The notes below the pieces were generated by a model. That model was not told the DNA's origin. It did not search any database and saw nothing but the letters and a program-made list of their open reading frames with translations. From Bacillota bacterium (GTDB taxonomy: Bacteria > Bacillota_I > Bacilli_A > Acholeplasmatales > Acholeplasmataceae): a stretch of 20,189 bases of DNA. Of the stretch, positions 7,584-15,650 are shown one piece after another (the first letter of the stretch is position 1; each line of letters begins with the position of its first letter). The DNA lies in assembly GCA_030830185.1 (NCBI GenBank), contig JAURNN010000082.1:1-20189 (forward strand). Reading direction: 5' to 3'. Made by a program: the position numbers and the translations under genes.

Positions 7584-10500
7584 ATGCAATTATTTCAATG
7601 GGGTGTGATTATTTTTTTTGTATTGCTACATTTTGCTCTTGGATATTTTAGAGGAGCGGCAAAATCAGGATATTTTACACTTGTCAATATTTTCTTATCA
7701 TTTATCATTTTATGGATTGTATCGGGAGTCTCAGTAGCAAATTCATTACCACAAGCAGATTTGATTGCTCAAATTGAAGCAAACTTATCAGGTACGGTAT
7801 CTACAGAACTACTTGCTTATTTAACGAGAACAGAAGTGATTACATTACTTTATGGACTTGTTGATGTCTTTGTAAGAATTATTACATTCTTAGTTTTATA
7901 TACTGTCGTACGTTGGTTTACTTCCTTCGTAGGGTTTGGATTACTTTACAAATATGTGTTAGAAAAACACGTGCAAAAAGTATTTAAAGTTGAAAGTGTT
8001 ACTTTTACAACTGAAAAAGATAAAGAAAATAATGGTGCTGAAACCATTAAAAATCCAGAAATTCACGCAAAAGTCATTAAAAAATCTACCGATCGTTTAA
8101 TCGGTGGTGCATTTGGTGCTGTTCGTGGATTTATTACTGCTATTTTTCTTTTATTACCACTTGTTGTTTTAGCATCAACAACGAATAACTTAAATTTCGA
8201 AGATGGTGGGGATGTCTTTGGTGAAACAAACTTAAACGAAGTGATTGCACCACTACAAGTAACACCAGTATTTGCTGGACTTCAAAATGGATTATTTGAT
8301 TGGGCATTTGAAACAGAGTTAACAGAAACTCAAAACTTCAATCTACGTGATGAGCTTAATGTTGTTACTGCAATTGTACAACGTGCTTACGAAGCAGGCT
8401 ATTTATCTGAAGATTTTGATGTCAACACTTTAAGTAGTGCTGATGTAGAAGCTGTTCAAGATATTTTAGGACTTGTTGGTGATTCAGGTGTCCTAATTTC
8501 ATTCTTAGAAGTTGGGTCTGATCTTGCAGCAGATGGTTTACTTGAAGCGCTTACTGGTTTAGAGTTTTCCGATGAGCCAGAGCAAGCAGCACTTGCTGAA
8601 CTTGCTGACATTGACTGGAAGTTAGAACTTGCAGCATTAGGGATTGTTTTTGAAAAAGTTGTTGCAGTAGGAGACTTAAATGACGTCTTAGCACTTACTG
8701 AAGATACACAAGCACTTGCTAATTTAACCAATGCACAAGCGACTGCACTTGCAGATGTATTAAGAGCACTTGCTGATTTACAACTCATTAAAGTTGCAAA
8801 TGTTGGTCTAGAATACATCTTAGAACTTGAAGAAGTTCAAGCAAACATTGAATGGTTACCAGTCGCTGAACGTGAAGACTACTTATTAGAAGCATTTGCT
8901 GAAATTTTAAACGATACAGAATTCTTCTACGGAGAAAATGGAGATCTTTACAATTTAGCAGATTTACTAGAAGTTGTATTATCTCAGTATGGTTCATTTA
9001 GTGTTGCTCAACTTCTTGAAGAAGATGCACTTGATGCATTACTCACAGAAGATGGTGAAGATTTCTTAAATGCAACATTAGATGAAGTAACTCAAGTCAA
9101 ACTAGTCTCTGCATTACTACCAACTTTTGTTGACTTTGCATTATACAGTGCGTTTGATGCTGATGTTGCAGCAGAACTTGATGAAGCTTTAAATGAGACT
9201 GTTAATAATTTAGATTTTGATGCTGAATTTGATACCTTTGGACAAATCTTTGGTGCACTTGTTACGTTAACAGCGAATGAATTACTTGCTGGTAATGAAG
9301 ATGTGATTGCATTTGTAGATAGAGTTGCTCAAAATAACTTACCAACTGTACGCCTACTTGTTGGATATGTATTTGACGATTCTGTTTTAGTCAATGCAGC
9401 TCTTAATGAAGCAGCACCAGTATTACTTGATGCCTTTGTTGAAGATCAAGATACAAAAGATTTATTGGATACGTTATTATTTGATGAAAATGGATTGACC
9501 ATTGACTTAGGTCAAGAACTTAATACATTACTTGATGTATTAGAAGATGTTTACGGTATTGCAACACTTCAAGATATTTTAGACCTTACATCAGGTGAAA
9601 CAGATGCAGTTGCATTCTTAGACGATGTTCTTGCAAACGAAGCAGATCTTGCATCATTAAGAAGCGCACTTAATACTTTACTTACTGAGTCTCAACTCAT
9701 TGAACAAGTTGGAAACAACTTTGAAGATGTCCTACCTTTTGTTGTTGAAGACACAGATACTCAAGCGTTTTTATTAACATTATTTGCTGATAACACAGGT
9801 GCACTTGCACTTGATCTTGCAGCTGAGGTTGATACGTTACTTGATATTCTTGTTGTGACTTCTGAATTTACAACATTAGAAGGACTTCTAGGTGCAACTG
9901 AAGGATTAGACTTAAGAGGGTCAGCAAATCTTGGTTATGCCTTTGGGTCATTAACACCAACTGAATTTGGAACTCTCATTACCGCATTTAAAGATTTACA
10001 ACTTTTAGGAGCACTTGATCAAGCGAATACAGAAAGTCTTCTTGCTTTCTTAGGTGTTGAAAACGTGTATATACCTGTAAGTTTTGATGCAGCACTTGAA
10101 GTTGAATTCTTATTTAATTTAGTTTACGGATTGTCTGTATACTTACATGAAAACATGGAACCAGGTTTAACACCAATTGAAGATGTTGATTTTACGGAGT
10201 TATTATTAAGTGATGCACTTGCAGGATTATTACTTGTTCAAGAAGGCACATTAAACTCACAATTACTTGTTCCAAATTTAGCATATTCTATTGAATCTGC
10301 ACTTATCGAAGCAGGTTTAGATCAAACAATAATTGTTCCTGAAGTGCTACTTGCATCGAGTCCTGAAAGTTCAGCATGGGCAACTGAATACAATGTTCTT
10401 GTGACATTATTATTAACAGTTGCTGAACTTGCATCTAATTATTATGACTTATCATTCTGGGGCATTGAAGATGCACTTGCATCTACAGGAGATGAATTAG

Positions 10501-13247
10501 TTGACACTCTTGCGTTTGTTGATGATATCTTAGCACCTAATGTAGGTACATTGAAACTTGTGGTTGGTGGAATTGTTGCGAATTCTCAAATTTTAGTCGC
10601 AACTGCGAATCAAACATTAAACAATTTAGTTGAACCTATTTTAGGCACACCAGTAAATATTAACGTGATTCAAGAAATCATGACAGTACTTGATGTTGTA
10701 GAAATCGGATATGAATTTACAACGCTTGAAGGTATGTACACGATTTCTCAAGATTTAAGTTTAGAAAATATGGCTGCTGCAGGAATTGCATTTGGTAGTT
10801 TATCTCCTGAGTCTGCAACAACACTTGTTCAAAAATTAACTTCATTACAACTTGTGTCAGCGCTTGATAGATCACTCATGTCAGAAGTATTAAATAATTT
10901 AGAAGCAGCAAATATTGTTGTTCCTCAAGACTTTAATGCAGCATATGAATTAAGCATCATATTAAACTTACTTTATGCAACAGCTCATTACTTATATGAA
11001 GCTTCAAATCAAGTAACCGATATTAGAGGTATTGATTTTGGACCACTCTTAACGAGTGCAGCATTTGAATCTTTTATGGTTGCTGAAGAAGGTAATACTT
11101 ATTCTAAGATGTTGGTTGCAAACTTCAAACAAGTGATGTTAATGGTTGAAGACATAAAAATATATATCTCAGTTTTTGACAAATCCTACAGAGTATATTT
11201 TGATGTTCCATCATCTCTTGAAACACAATTTGCTGAAAGTGCAGCATGGACTGCTGAATATAACAGACTCATTAGATTTATAATTGGTTTTGCTGGTGCC
11301 CTCAATGAAAACATTGAATTTTCAAACGTTGCAATTTCAAATTTACTAGAAACCAATTTTAGAGAGCTATCACTTGACGTTATTGATCCATTTAATGATC
11401 CCATTGTCTTTAATCAAACATTCGGTGTGTTAGATGATTCTGAAATCTTTAGAGCGTCTGCAGTTAAATTATTTGAATTAGGTCAGTTAGTTGCTGAAAC
11501 AGTGTACGGATATGAATTAGAAATACCTGCAAATGTTTTTGAAGATGGTGCTTTGAAAAATAATTCACTTCAAGCTTTATTTAAACCACTTGTTTCTATA
11601 TTGGTTGATGTAAAAGATGCTTCAGGACTAGAAGTTGTTAGAGATTTATTCTTGAAAAGAACCACAGAAGAAACTTTAGAATTCTTGGGATTACTTGCTG
11701 CAATTGATAGAGATGATGTAGTGTTATTAGGACAATCAGAAATCTTTATTGGATTATTATCACAGTTTTTGACAAATCCTAATAATCAATCACTTTTCTC
11801 TAACACAATACTTGACTTAGCTGCAAATTATGCTGGTATTCAAAACGAATTAATTACAAATATACCATTTAGTACTGAACTATTTGAAATCAACCCTGCT
11901 TCATTGGATGTAAATGGAAACTTGAATCCAAATGAAGTAGCGATTATGTTTGATTTAGCAAATGCATTAACAACAGCTACTGGATTATTTGAATTTAATA
12001 CATTAGATGATATTTATGCAGAAGGATTATTAGATGTAATTTTTGAATCAGATATATTCATGAGTTATGCATCGAATGCACTTCAAAATGAAGCAATGCA
12101 AGCATTTGTTATCGCAGTTGCCAATAATCGTCAAGATGTTGCAACAATACCATCAACATTTGTTGAACTTGATTCAGCATTATTAGACGCTAACGGATAT
12201 GTCTTACCTTTTGAATTAAAAGCACTTGCAGACGTTATGTATGTATTAGGATTGATGGATATCGATACTGTCCGCCAAATGATGGCAGATTTAACTGCAT
12301 CGCCATCACTTCCAACTGCACTTGGTTTAATTAGAGGTTATGCTGTTGATGAAGATTTTGAAAATCAACGTTTAGATGTGATTCTTAATTCAAATATTGT
12401 GTATTCAGTCATCGCACAATACTTAGATAATGAAAATTTAGATGATGTTTTATTACCATTCTTACCTCAAGCACTCGCAGATACATTTGGAAATGTAGAT
12501 TTAGGTGTTCCAAGTGATCTTAAGGCAGATGAAGGTTTAAGTGTAGAATATATCTCAAGAACTGAACTTAAAGCATTACTTACGGCAGTCACTTACATTC
12601 CTGTGGATCCAACAGCACTTGATGGTAATGTCTTTAATTTCATTACTGACTTAATTGGTAAAAACCTCAATTCTGATACAAACGAAGATGATTTAGATCG
12701 TTTCTTAGCATCAGGATACTTAAGAGAAAAACTTTCTAGACTCTTCTTATCTGAAGCAGTATTAAGTCTTTTTGGTGAAACACCAGAATCATTTAATTTA
12801 CCTGCAGACAGCTATGTCGTTGTAGATGGTCAAAGAAGATTAACCGTTGTAGAATTAAGAAATATTGTAGAAGCATTTGCTGTTTTAGAAATTACAACAA
12901 TTGATGAATTGGATTTCTCATTTGAAGTATTTACCACATTAACAGCTAGTGAAAGAGAAATAGTATTAGCATCTGATTATTTATATGCAGTTGTTGATGG
13001 ACTGATTCAAAATCAACAAACTGTTGCTATTCCACAAGAATTGATTGCTGTCACAGGTGAAATTTCTCAAGAAGAAATATTAGCAGTGATAGAAGCAGTA
13101 GAATTGTTAAATATTACAGATGTTACAAGTTTACAAGCAGCGATTACTGGATTAGATCAAAATGATACAGATGATGCTGCATTACTACAATTACTTGAAG
13201 ATTTAGACTCAGGTATTGTAGACAGTCTTCTTGCATTGTTACCTTAA
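7584..13247 (+). CDS. Giant membrane protein: CvpA-like four-helix N-terminus plus ~1690-residue acidic repeat ectodomain
   Basis: An 1887-residue protein. Four membrane helices are seen at about 6-22, 30-52, 85-115 and 182-198. The segment before helix 4 (DRLIGGAFGAVRG, ~171-182) resembles the conserved DR-x-x-G-x-x-F-G-x-x-RG motif of the CvpA/colicin V production family. Positive residues lie in loops 23-27 and 120-172, so by the positive-inside rule the remainder from ~199 is outside. That part is acidic, rich in Leu, Ala, Val, Asn and Asp, poor in Lys, apparently Cys-free and probably helical. It contains repeats: EFTTLEG at residue 761 and again at 1044 begins two similar units of ~283 residues, and shorter related segments (LLDVLEDV..ATLQDIL) lie upstream. 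The start has AAAGG 9 bases upstream, its own promoter, and a terminator after the stop. Known CvpA proteins are far shorter, so the ectodomain function is unknown; an adhesin or surface-layer role is a guess. Confidence 0.8.
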   Translation: MQLFQWGVIIFFVLLHFALGYFRGAAKSGYFTLVNIFLSFIILWIVSGVSVANSLPQADLIAQIEANLSGTVSTELLAYLTRTEVITLLYGLVDVFVRIITFLVLYTVVRWFTSFVGFGLLYKYVLEKHVQKVFKVESVTFTTEKDKENNGAETIKNPEIHAKVIKKSTDRLIGGAFGAVRGFITAIFLLLPLVVLASTTNNLNFEDGGDVFGETNLNEVIAPLQVTPVFAGLQNGLFDWAFETELTETQNFNLRDELNVVTAIVQRAYEAGYLSEDFDVNTLSSADVEAVQDILGLVGDSGVLISFLEVGSDLAADGLLEALTGLEFSDEPEQAALAELADIDWKLELAALGIVFEKVVAVGDLNDVLALTEDTQALANLTNAQATALADVLRALADLQLIKVANVGLEYILELEEVQANIEWLPVAEREDYLLEAFAEILNDTEFFYGENGDLYNLADLLEVVLSQYGSFSVAQLLEEDALDALLTEDGEDFLNATLDEVTQVKLVSALLPTFVDFALYSAFDADVAAELDEALNETVNNLDFDAEFDTFGQIFGALVTLTANELLAGNEDVIAFVDRVAQNNLPTVRLLVGYVFDDSVLVNAALNEAAPVLLDAFVEDQDTKDLLDTLLFDENGLTIDLGQELNTLLDVLEDVYGIATLQDILDLTSGETDAVAFLDDVLANEADLASLRSALNTLLTESQLIEQVGNNFEDVLPFVVEDTDTQAFLLTLFADNTGALALDLAAEVDTLLDILVVTSEFTTLEGLLGATEGLDLRGSANLGYAFGSLTPTEFGTLITAFKDLQLLGALDQANTESLLAFLGVENVYIPVSFDAALEVEFLFNLVYGLSVYLHENMEPGLTPIEDVDFTELLLSDALAGLLLVQEGTLNSQLLVPNLAYSIESALIEAGLDQTIIVPEVLLASSPESSAWATEYNVLVTLLLTVAELASNYYDLSFWGIEDALASTGDELVDTLAFVDDILAPNVGTLKLVVGGIVANSQILVATANQTLNNLVEPILGTPVNINVIQEIMTVLDVVEIGYEFTTLEGMYTISQDLSLENMAAAGIAFGSLSPESATTLVQKLTSLQLVSALDRSLMSEVLNNLEAANIVVPQDFNAAYELSIILNLLYATAHYLYEASNQVTDIRGIDFGPLLTSAAFESFMVAEEGNTYSKMLVANFKQVMLMVEDIKIYISVFDKSYRVYFDVPSSLETQFAESAAWTAEYNRLIRFIIGFAGALNENIEFSNVAISNLLETNFRELSLDVIDPFNDPIVFNQTFGVLDDSEIFRASAVKLFELGQLVAETVYGYELEIPANVFEDGALKNNSLQALFKPLVSILVDVKDASGLEVVRDLFLKRTTEETLEFLGLLAAIDRDDVVLLGQSEIFIGLLSQFLTNPNNQSLFSNTILDLAANYAGIQNELITNIPFSTELFEINPASLDVNGNLNPNEVAIMFDLANALTTATGLFEFNTLDDIYAEGLLDVIFESDIFMSYASNALQNEAMQAFVIAVANNRQDVATIPSTFVELDSALLDANGYVLPFELKALADVMYVLGLMDIDTVRQMMADLTASPSLPTALGLIRGYAVDEDFENQRLDVILNSNIVYSVIAQYLDNENLDDVLLPFLPQALADTFGNVDLGVPSDLKADEGLSVEYISRTELKALLTAVTYIPVDPTALDGNVFNFITDLIGKNLNSDTNEDDLDRFLASGYLREKLSRLFLSEAVLSLFGETPESFNLPADSYVVVDGQRRLTVVELRNIVEAFAVLEITTIDELDFSFEVFTTLTASEREIVLASDYLYAVVDGLIQNQQTVAIPQELIAVTGEISQEEILAVIEAVELLNITDVTSLQAAITGLDQNDTDDAALLQLLEDLDSGIVDSLLALLP

Positions 13248-13262
13248 TACTATTAAATAAAG

Positions 13263-13297
13263 AAAAACACCTCAATTTATAGAGGTGTTTTTTTATC
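13263..13297. terminator. Bidirectional terminator between the giant gene and pfp
   Basis: Stem CACCTC (13268-13273) pairs with GAGGTG (13282-13287), flanked by AAAAA on the left and a long T run on the right, so it reads as an intrinsic terminator on both strands. On the minus strand the stem encodes the last codons (Thr-Pro-Leu) of pfp, and its stop codon lies in the loop. Confidence 0.85.
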
Positions 13298-14539
13298 ATT
13301 TTTTTGAACTCGTATTTTTTTAAGTTTCGCAAATCTTGGAAGACCATCTTCAAGTTTTGCTTTTTCATCACCTTGTATTAAAGGTAAGGCATAATCAATA
13401 TAGTCTTGTGTGAGTCCTGTGTTATCTTCTTTGATCCAATGAAGGGGTACTTTTTGTTCCTCATTGGCTGCTTTTTGAAGTGGGATTCTCACATACTTAA
13501 TTTTATAAGGATTGGAGGATACACGTTTAAATCCAATCATTTTATCTGTGACTCCAGCTACCGCCGCTTGTACTGCTTTACGTCCTGCGTTATACGCTTC
13601 AGTAACATCCACTTTAGAGGCAAGATGTGCAGCACTACGTTGCATCAATGAAAATTCAATGGCACGCAATTTAACATTGAAACGGTTTCCTAGTTCAGAA
13701 ACAAGTGCTTGCGCTGTTCCACCTAATTGGGCATGTCCAAACGCATCTTTTTTAAGTTCTTGATAAAGTTCAGGAACATATTTACCTTCTTTAGTTTTAA
13801 TCCCTTCAGAAACTGCAACAATGACTTTTCCTTTTTGTTTTAAGACTTTATCTACATCACTGAAGAAAACCTCTGGATCAAATGTTTTCTCTGGTAAATA
13901 TACTAAGTCAGGTCCTTGGCCTTTATACTGCGCAAGTGCTGCAGCAGCAGTTAGCCATCCTGCGTTACGACCCATGACTTCAACCACTGTAATCATTGGT
14001 TGATCATAAACGGTTGCATCATGAAACAGTTCCATAAATGTCGTTGCAACATATTTTGCAGCACTCCCGTATCCTGGTGAGTGATCAGTGACATTTAAGT
14101 CATTATCTATGGTTTTAGGAACCCCCATGACGTTGCAATCAAAACCCTCTTTTTTAAAGAATTTAGAGATTTTATTACAGGTGTCCATCGAATCATTTCC
14201 ACCGTTATAAAAGAAATAACGGATGTTATATTTTCTAAAGACTTCAAGTAGTCGTCTATATTCTGAATCATCTTTTTTAGGATCTTTTAATTTATAACGG
14301 ACACTACCGATGGATGAAGAAGGGGTATTTTTAAGACGATTTAATTCGTCTAAATCTTCTTTAGAAATATCAATAAAATCTTCATCTAAAATTCCTTTAA
14401 TTCCGTGAACCGCTCCAAAAACACCGGTGATGTTTTCTTGGTTGAGTGCTTCAATAAAAACACCAGCTGCACTGGCATTAATGACTGAAGTTGGACCTCC
14501 GGATTGTCCTAATAATGCATTTCCAACTAAATTTTTCAT
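13277..14539 (-). CDS. pfp: Pyrophosphate-dependent 6-phosphofructokinase
   Basis: This enzyme catalyses the reversible step fructose 6-phosphate + PPi to fructose 1,6-bisphosphate + Pi in the cytoplasm. The PFK fold is clear: GQSGGPTSVINAS near the N-terminus, GGNDS (113-117), VPKTIDND with the catalytic Asp at 145, and VEVMGRNAGWL. Two residues mark the PPi type. Asp116 stands where ATP-PFKs have the Gly of GGDGT, and Lys142 stands where they have the Gly of PGTIDND. Length is 420 residues from Met at 14539. An in-frame ATG at 14548 adds three residues, but the GAAAGAG motif (14549-14555) touches that codon and is 9 bases from 14539, so the shorter form is preferred. It converges on the giant gene with a shared terminator and diverges from pfkA. 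PPi-PFK activity is well documented in Acholeplasma. Confidence 0.93.
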   Translation of the reverse strand: MKNLVGNALLGQSGGPTSVINASAAGVFIEALNQENITGVFGAVHGIKGILDEDFIDISKEDLDELNRLKNTPSSSIGSVRYKLKDPKKDDSEYRRLLEVFRKYNIRYFFYNGGNDSMDTCNKISKFFKKEGFDCNVMGVPKTIDNDLNVTDHSPGYGSAAKYVATTFMELFHDATVYDQPMITVVEVMGRNAGWLTAAAALAQYKGQGPDLVYLPEKTFDPEVFFSDVDKVLKQKGKVIVAVSEGIKTKEGKYVPELYQELKKDAFGHAQLGGTAQALVSELGNRFNVKLRAIEFSLMQRSAAHLASKVDVTEAYNAGRKAVQAAVAGVTDKMIGFKRVSSNPYKIKYVRIPLQKAANEEQKVPLHWIKEDNTGLTQDYIDYALPLIQGDEKAKLEDGLPRFAKLKKIRVQKNDKKTPL

Positions 14540-14571
14540 GGTTGACATCTCTTTCGTTTTTCTTTTATTTT

Positions 14572-14599
14572 ATCATAAATGAGATATCTTTAGTAAAAA
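14572..14599 (-). promoter_or_regulatory. Probable pfp promoter
   Basis: On the minus strand, TATGAT (14577 to 14572) fits a -10 box. A poor TTTTTA (14599 to 14594) lies 16 bases upstream as a possible -35. Transcription would start near 14566, giving a leader of about 25 bases. Confidence 0.35.
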
Positions 14600-14641
14600 G
14601 ATAAAAATTTAAGGGTTTTGCGTGTGTGCAAAGTGAATATA

Positions 14642-14650
14642 TGTTATAAT
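14642..14650 (+). promoter_or_regulatory. Extended -10 promoter of pfkA-ppdK
   Basis: TGT followed by a perfect TATAAT (14645-14650), 31 bases before the pfkA ATG. No convincing -35 is present at 16-18 bases; TTGCGT (14618-14623) is too far away. The 130-base gap between pfp and pfkA holds both divergent promoters and no other recognised element. Confidence 0.65.
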
Positions 14651-14681
14651 ATTTAAGGTATTTTGTATTGAAAGGAACACT

Positions 14682-15632
14682 ATGAATATTGCTGTTTTAA
14701 CCTCTGGTGGCGATGCACCAGGCATGAATGCAGCTGTCCGTGCAGTCGTACGTTCAGCAGAATCTTTAGGGCACCATGTTTATGGTGTGAAAGATGGTTA
14801 TCAAGGGCTCATTGATGATGATATGATTTTACTTGATCATCAAAGCGTCTCTGGTATGTTAAGTTCAGGTGGAACATTTTTAGGCACTGCAAGAGTCCCT
14901 AAATTTCATGATGTCGCTTATCAAAAAAAAGCCATTGAACATATGAAAAAGAGAGACATCGAAGCACTCATTGCTATTGGTGGAGATGGTACATACCGAG
15001 GTGCGATGGATTTATCAAAGTTAGGATTTAAAGTGATTGGACTTCCTGGTACGATTGATAATGATATTGCAGGCACAGATTATACCATTGGATTTTCAAC
15101 AGCAGTAGAAACGATTGTGGATGCTTTAGATAAATTAAGAGATACCTCTCAATCTCATCAACGTTGTTCGATTGTTGAAGTGATGGGGAGAAGTTGTGGT
15201 GATCTTGCATTATTTGCTGGTATTTGTGGGGGTGCAGAATTCATTGTGACACCTGAAAATCCTGTAAAAAAAGAAGATATTATTGAAACATTAAAAAAAC
15301 ACAAAGAAAAAGGCAGAAGACATGCAATTATCGTTGTTACCGAAAACATGTTTGATGTCCATGCGCTAGCCAAAGAAATTACTGAATTATCTGGGTTTGC
15401 ATCACGTGCAACCGTATTAGGGTATATTCAACGTGGTGGTCATCCAGATAGTGAAGATAGAATTTTAGCATCGCGTATGGGAACATACGCCACAGAATTA
15501 CTTAATGATGGCATCCATGGTGTTGTTGTAGGTATTCGTGATTCTCAAATGGTGCATTTACCTTTTGCCAATGTCGTTGGCTTCCCTCGACCTAAAAACC
15601 CACTTTATAAATTATATAAAAAAATAGCTTAA
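14682..15632 (+). CDS. pfkA: ATP-dependent 6-phosphofructokinase
   Basis: A 316-residue bacterial-type PFK (E. coli and Bacillus enzymes are about 320) that phosphorylates fructose 6-phosphate with ATP, the committed step of glycolysis. SGGDAPGMNAAVRAVVRS is at the N-terminus. GGDGT (100-104) and PGTIDND (122-128, catalytic Asp126) keep both glycines typical of ATP use. VEVMGRSCGDLALFAG and IQRGGHPDSEDR are the substrate and effector regions. Arg20 and Arg24 of the effector site are kept, but the Arg54 of E. coli PfkA is His here (53), so allosteric behaviour may differ. AAAGGA (14671-14676) precedes the ATG. ppdK follows after 18 bases, so they form an operon. Having both ATP- and PPi-type enzymes side by side is noteworthy. 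Confidence 0.95.
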   Translation: MNIAVLTSGGDAPGMNAAVRAVVRSAESLGHHVYGVKDGYQGLIDDDMILLDHQSVSGMLSSGGTFLGTARVPKFHDVAYQKKAIEHMKKRDIEALIAIGGDGTYRGAMDLSKLGFKVIGLPGTIDNDIAGTDYTIGFSTAVETIVDALDKLRDTSQSHQRCSIVEVMGRSCGDLALFAGICGGAEFIVTPENPVKKEDIIETLKKHKEKGRRHAIIVVTENMFDVHALAKEITELSGFASRATVLGYIQRGGHPDSEDRILASRMGTYATELLNDGIHGVVVGIRDSQMVHLPFANVVGFPRPKNPLYKLYKKIA

Positions 15633-15650
15633 TAAAAGAAAGGAAATACA

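Noticed and set aside
8580..8800. Recurring GCACTTG words as a possible DNA repeat array
   Set aside because: They are irregularly spaced and follow the Ala-Leu codon bias of the protein, so they are coding low complexity rather than a repeat array or CRISPR.
8456..8818. 120-residue minus-strand open frame, rich in Ser and Ala
   Set aside because: It lies wholly inside the giant gene and is a shadow of its repetitive Leu/Ala codons; no ribosome binding site or domain.
13406..14003. Three short plus-strand open frames
   Set aside because: All are antisense to conserved pfp sequence and show no independent gene signals.
14540..14548. ATG 14548 as the pfp start
   Set aside because: The GAAAGAG motif abuts this codon; Met at 14539 has a 9-base spacer and matches where the family fold begins. 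Not fully excluded.
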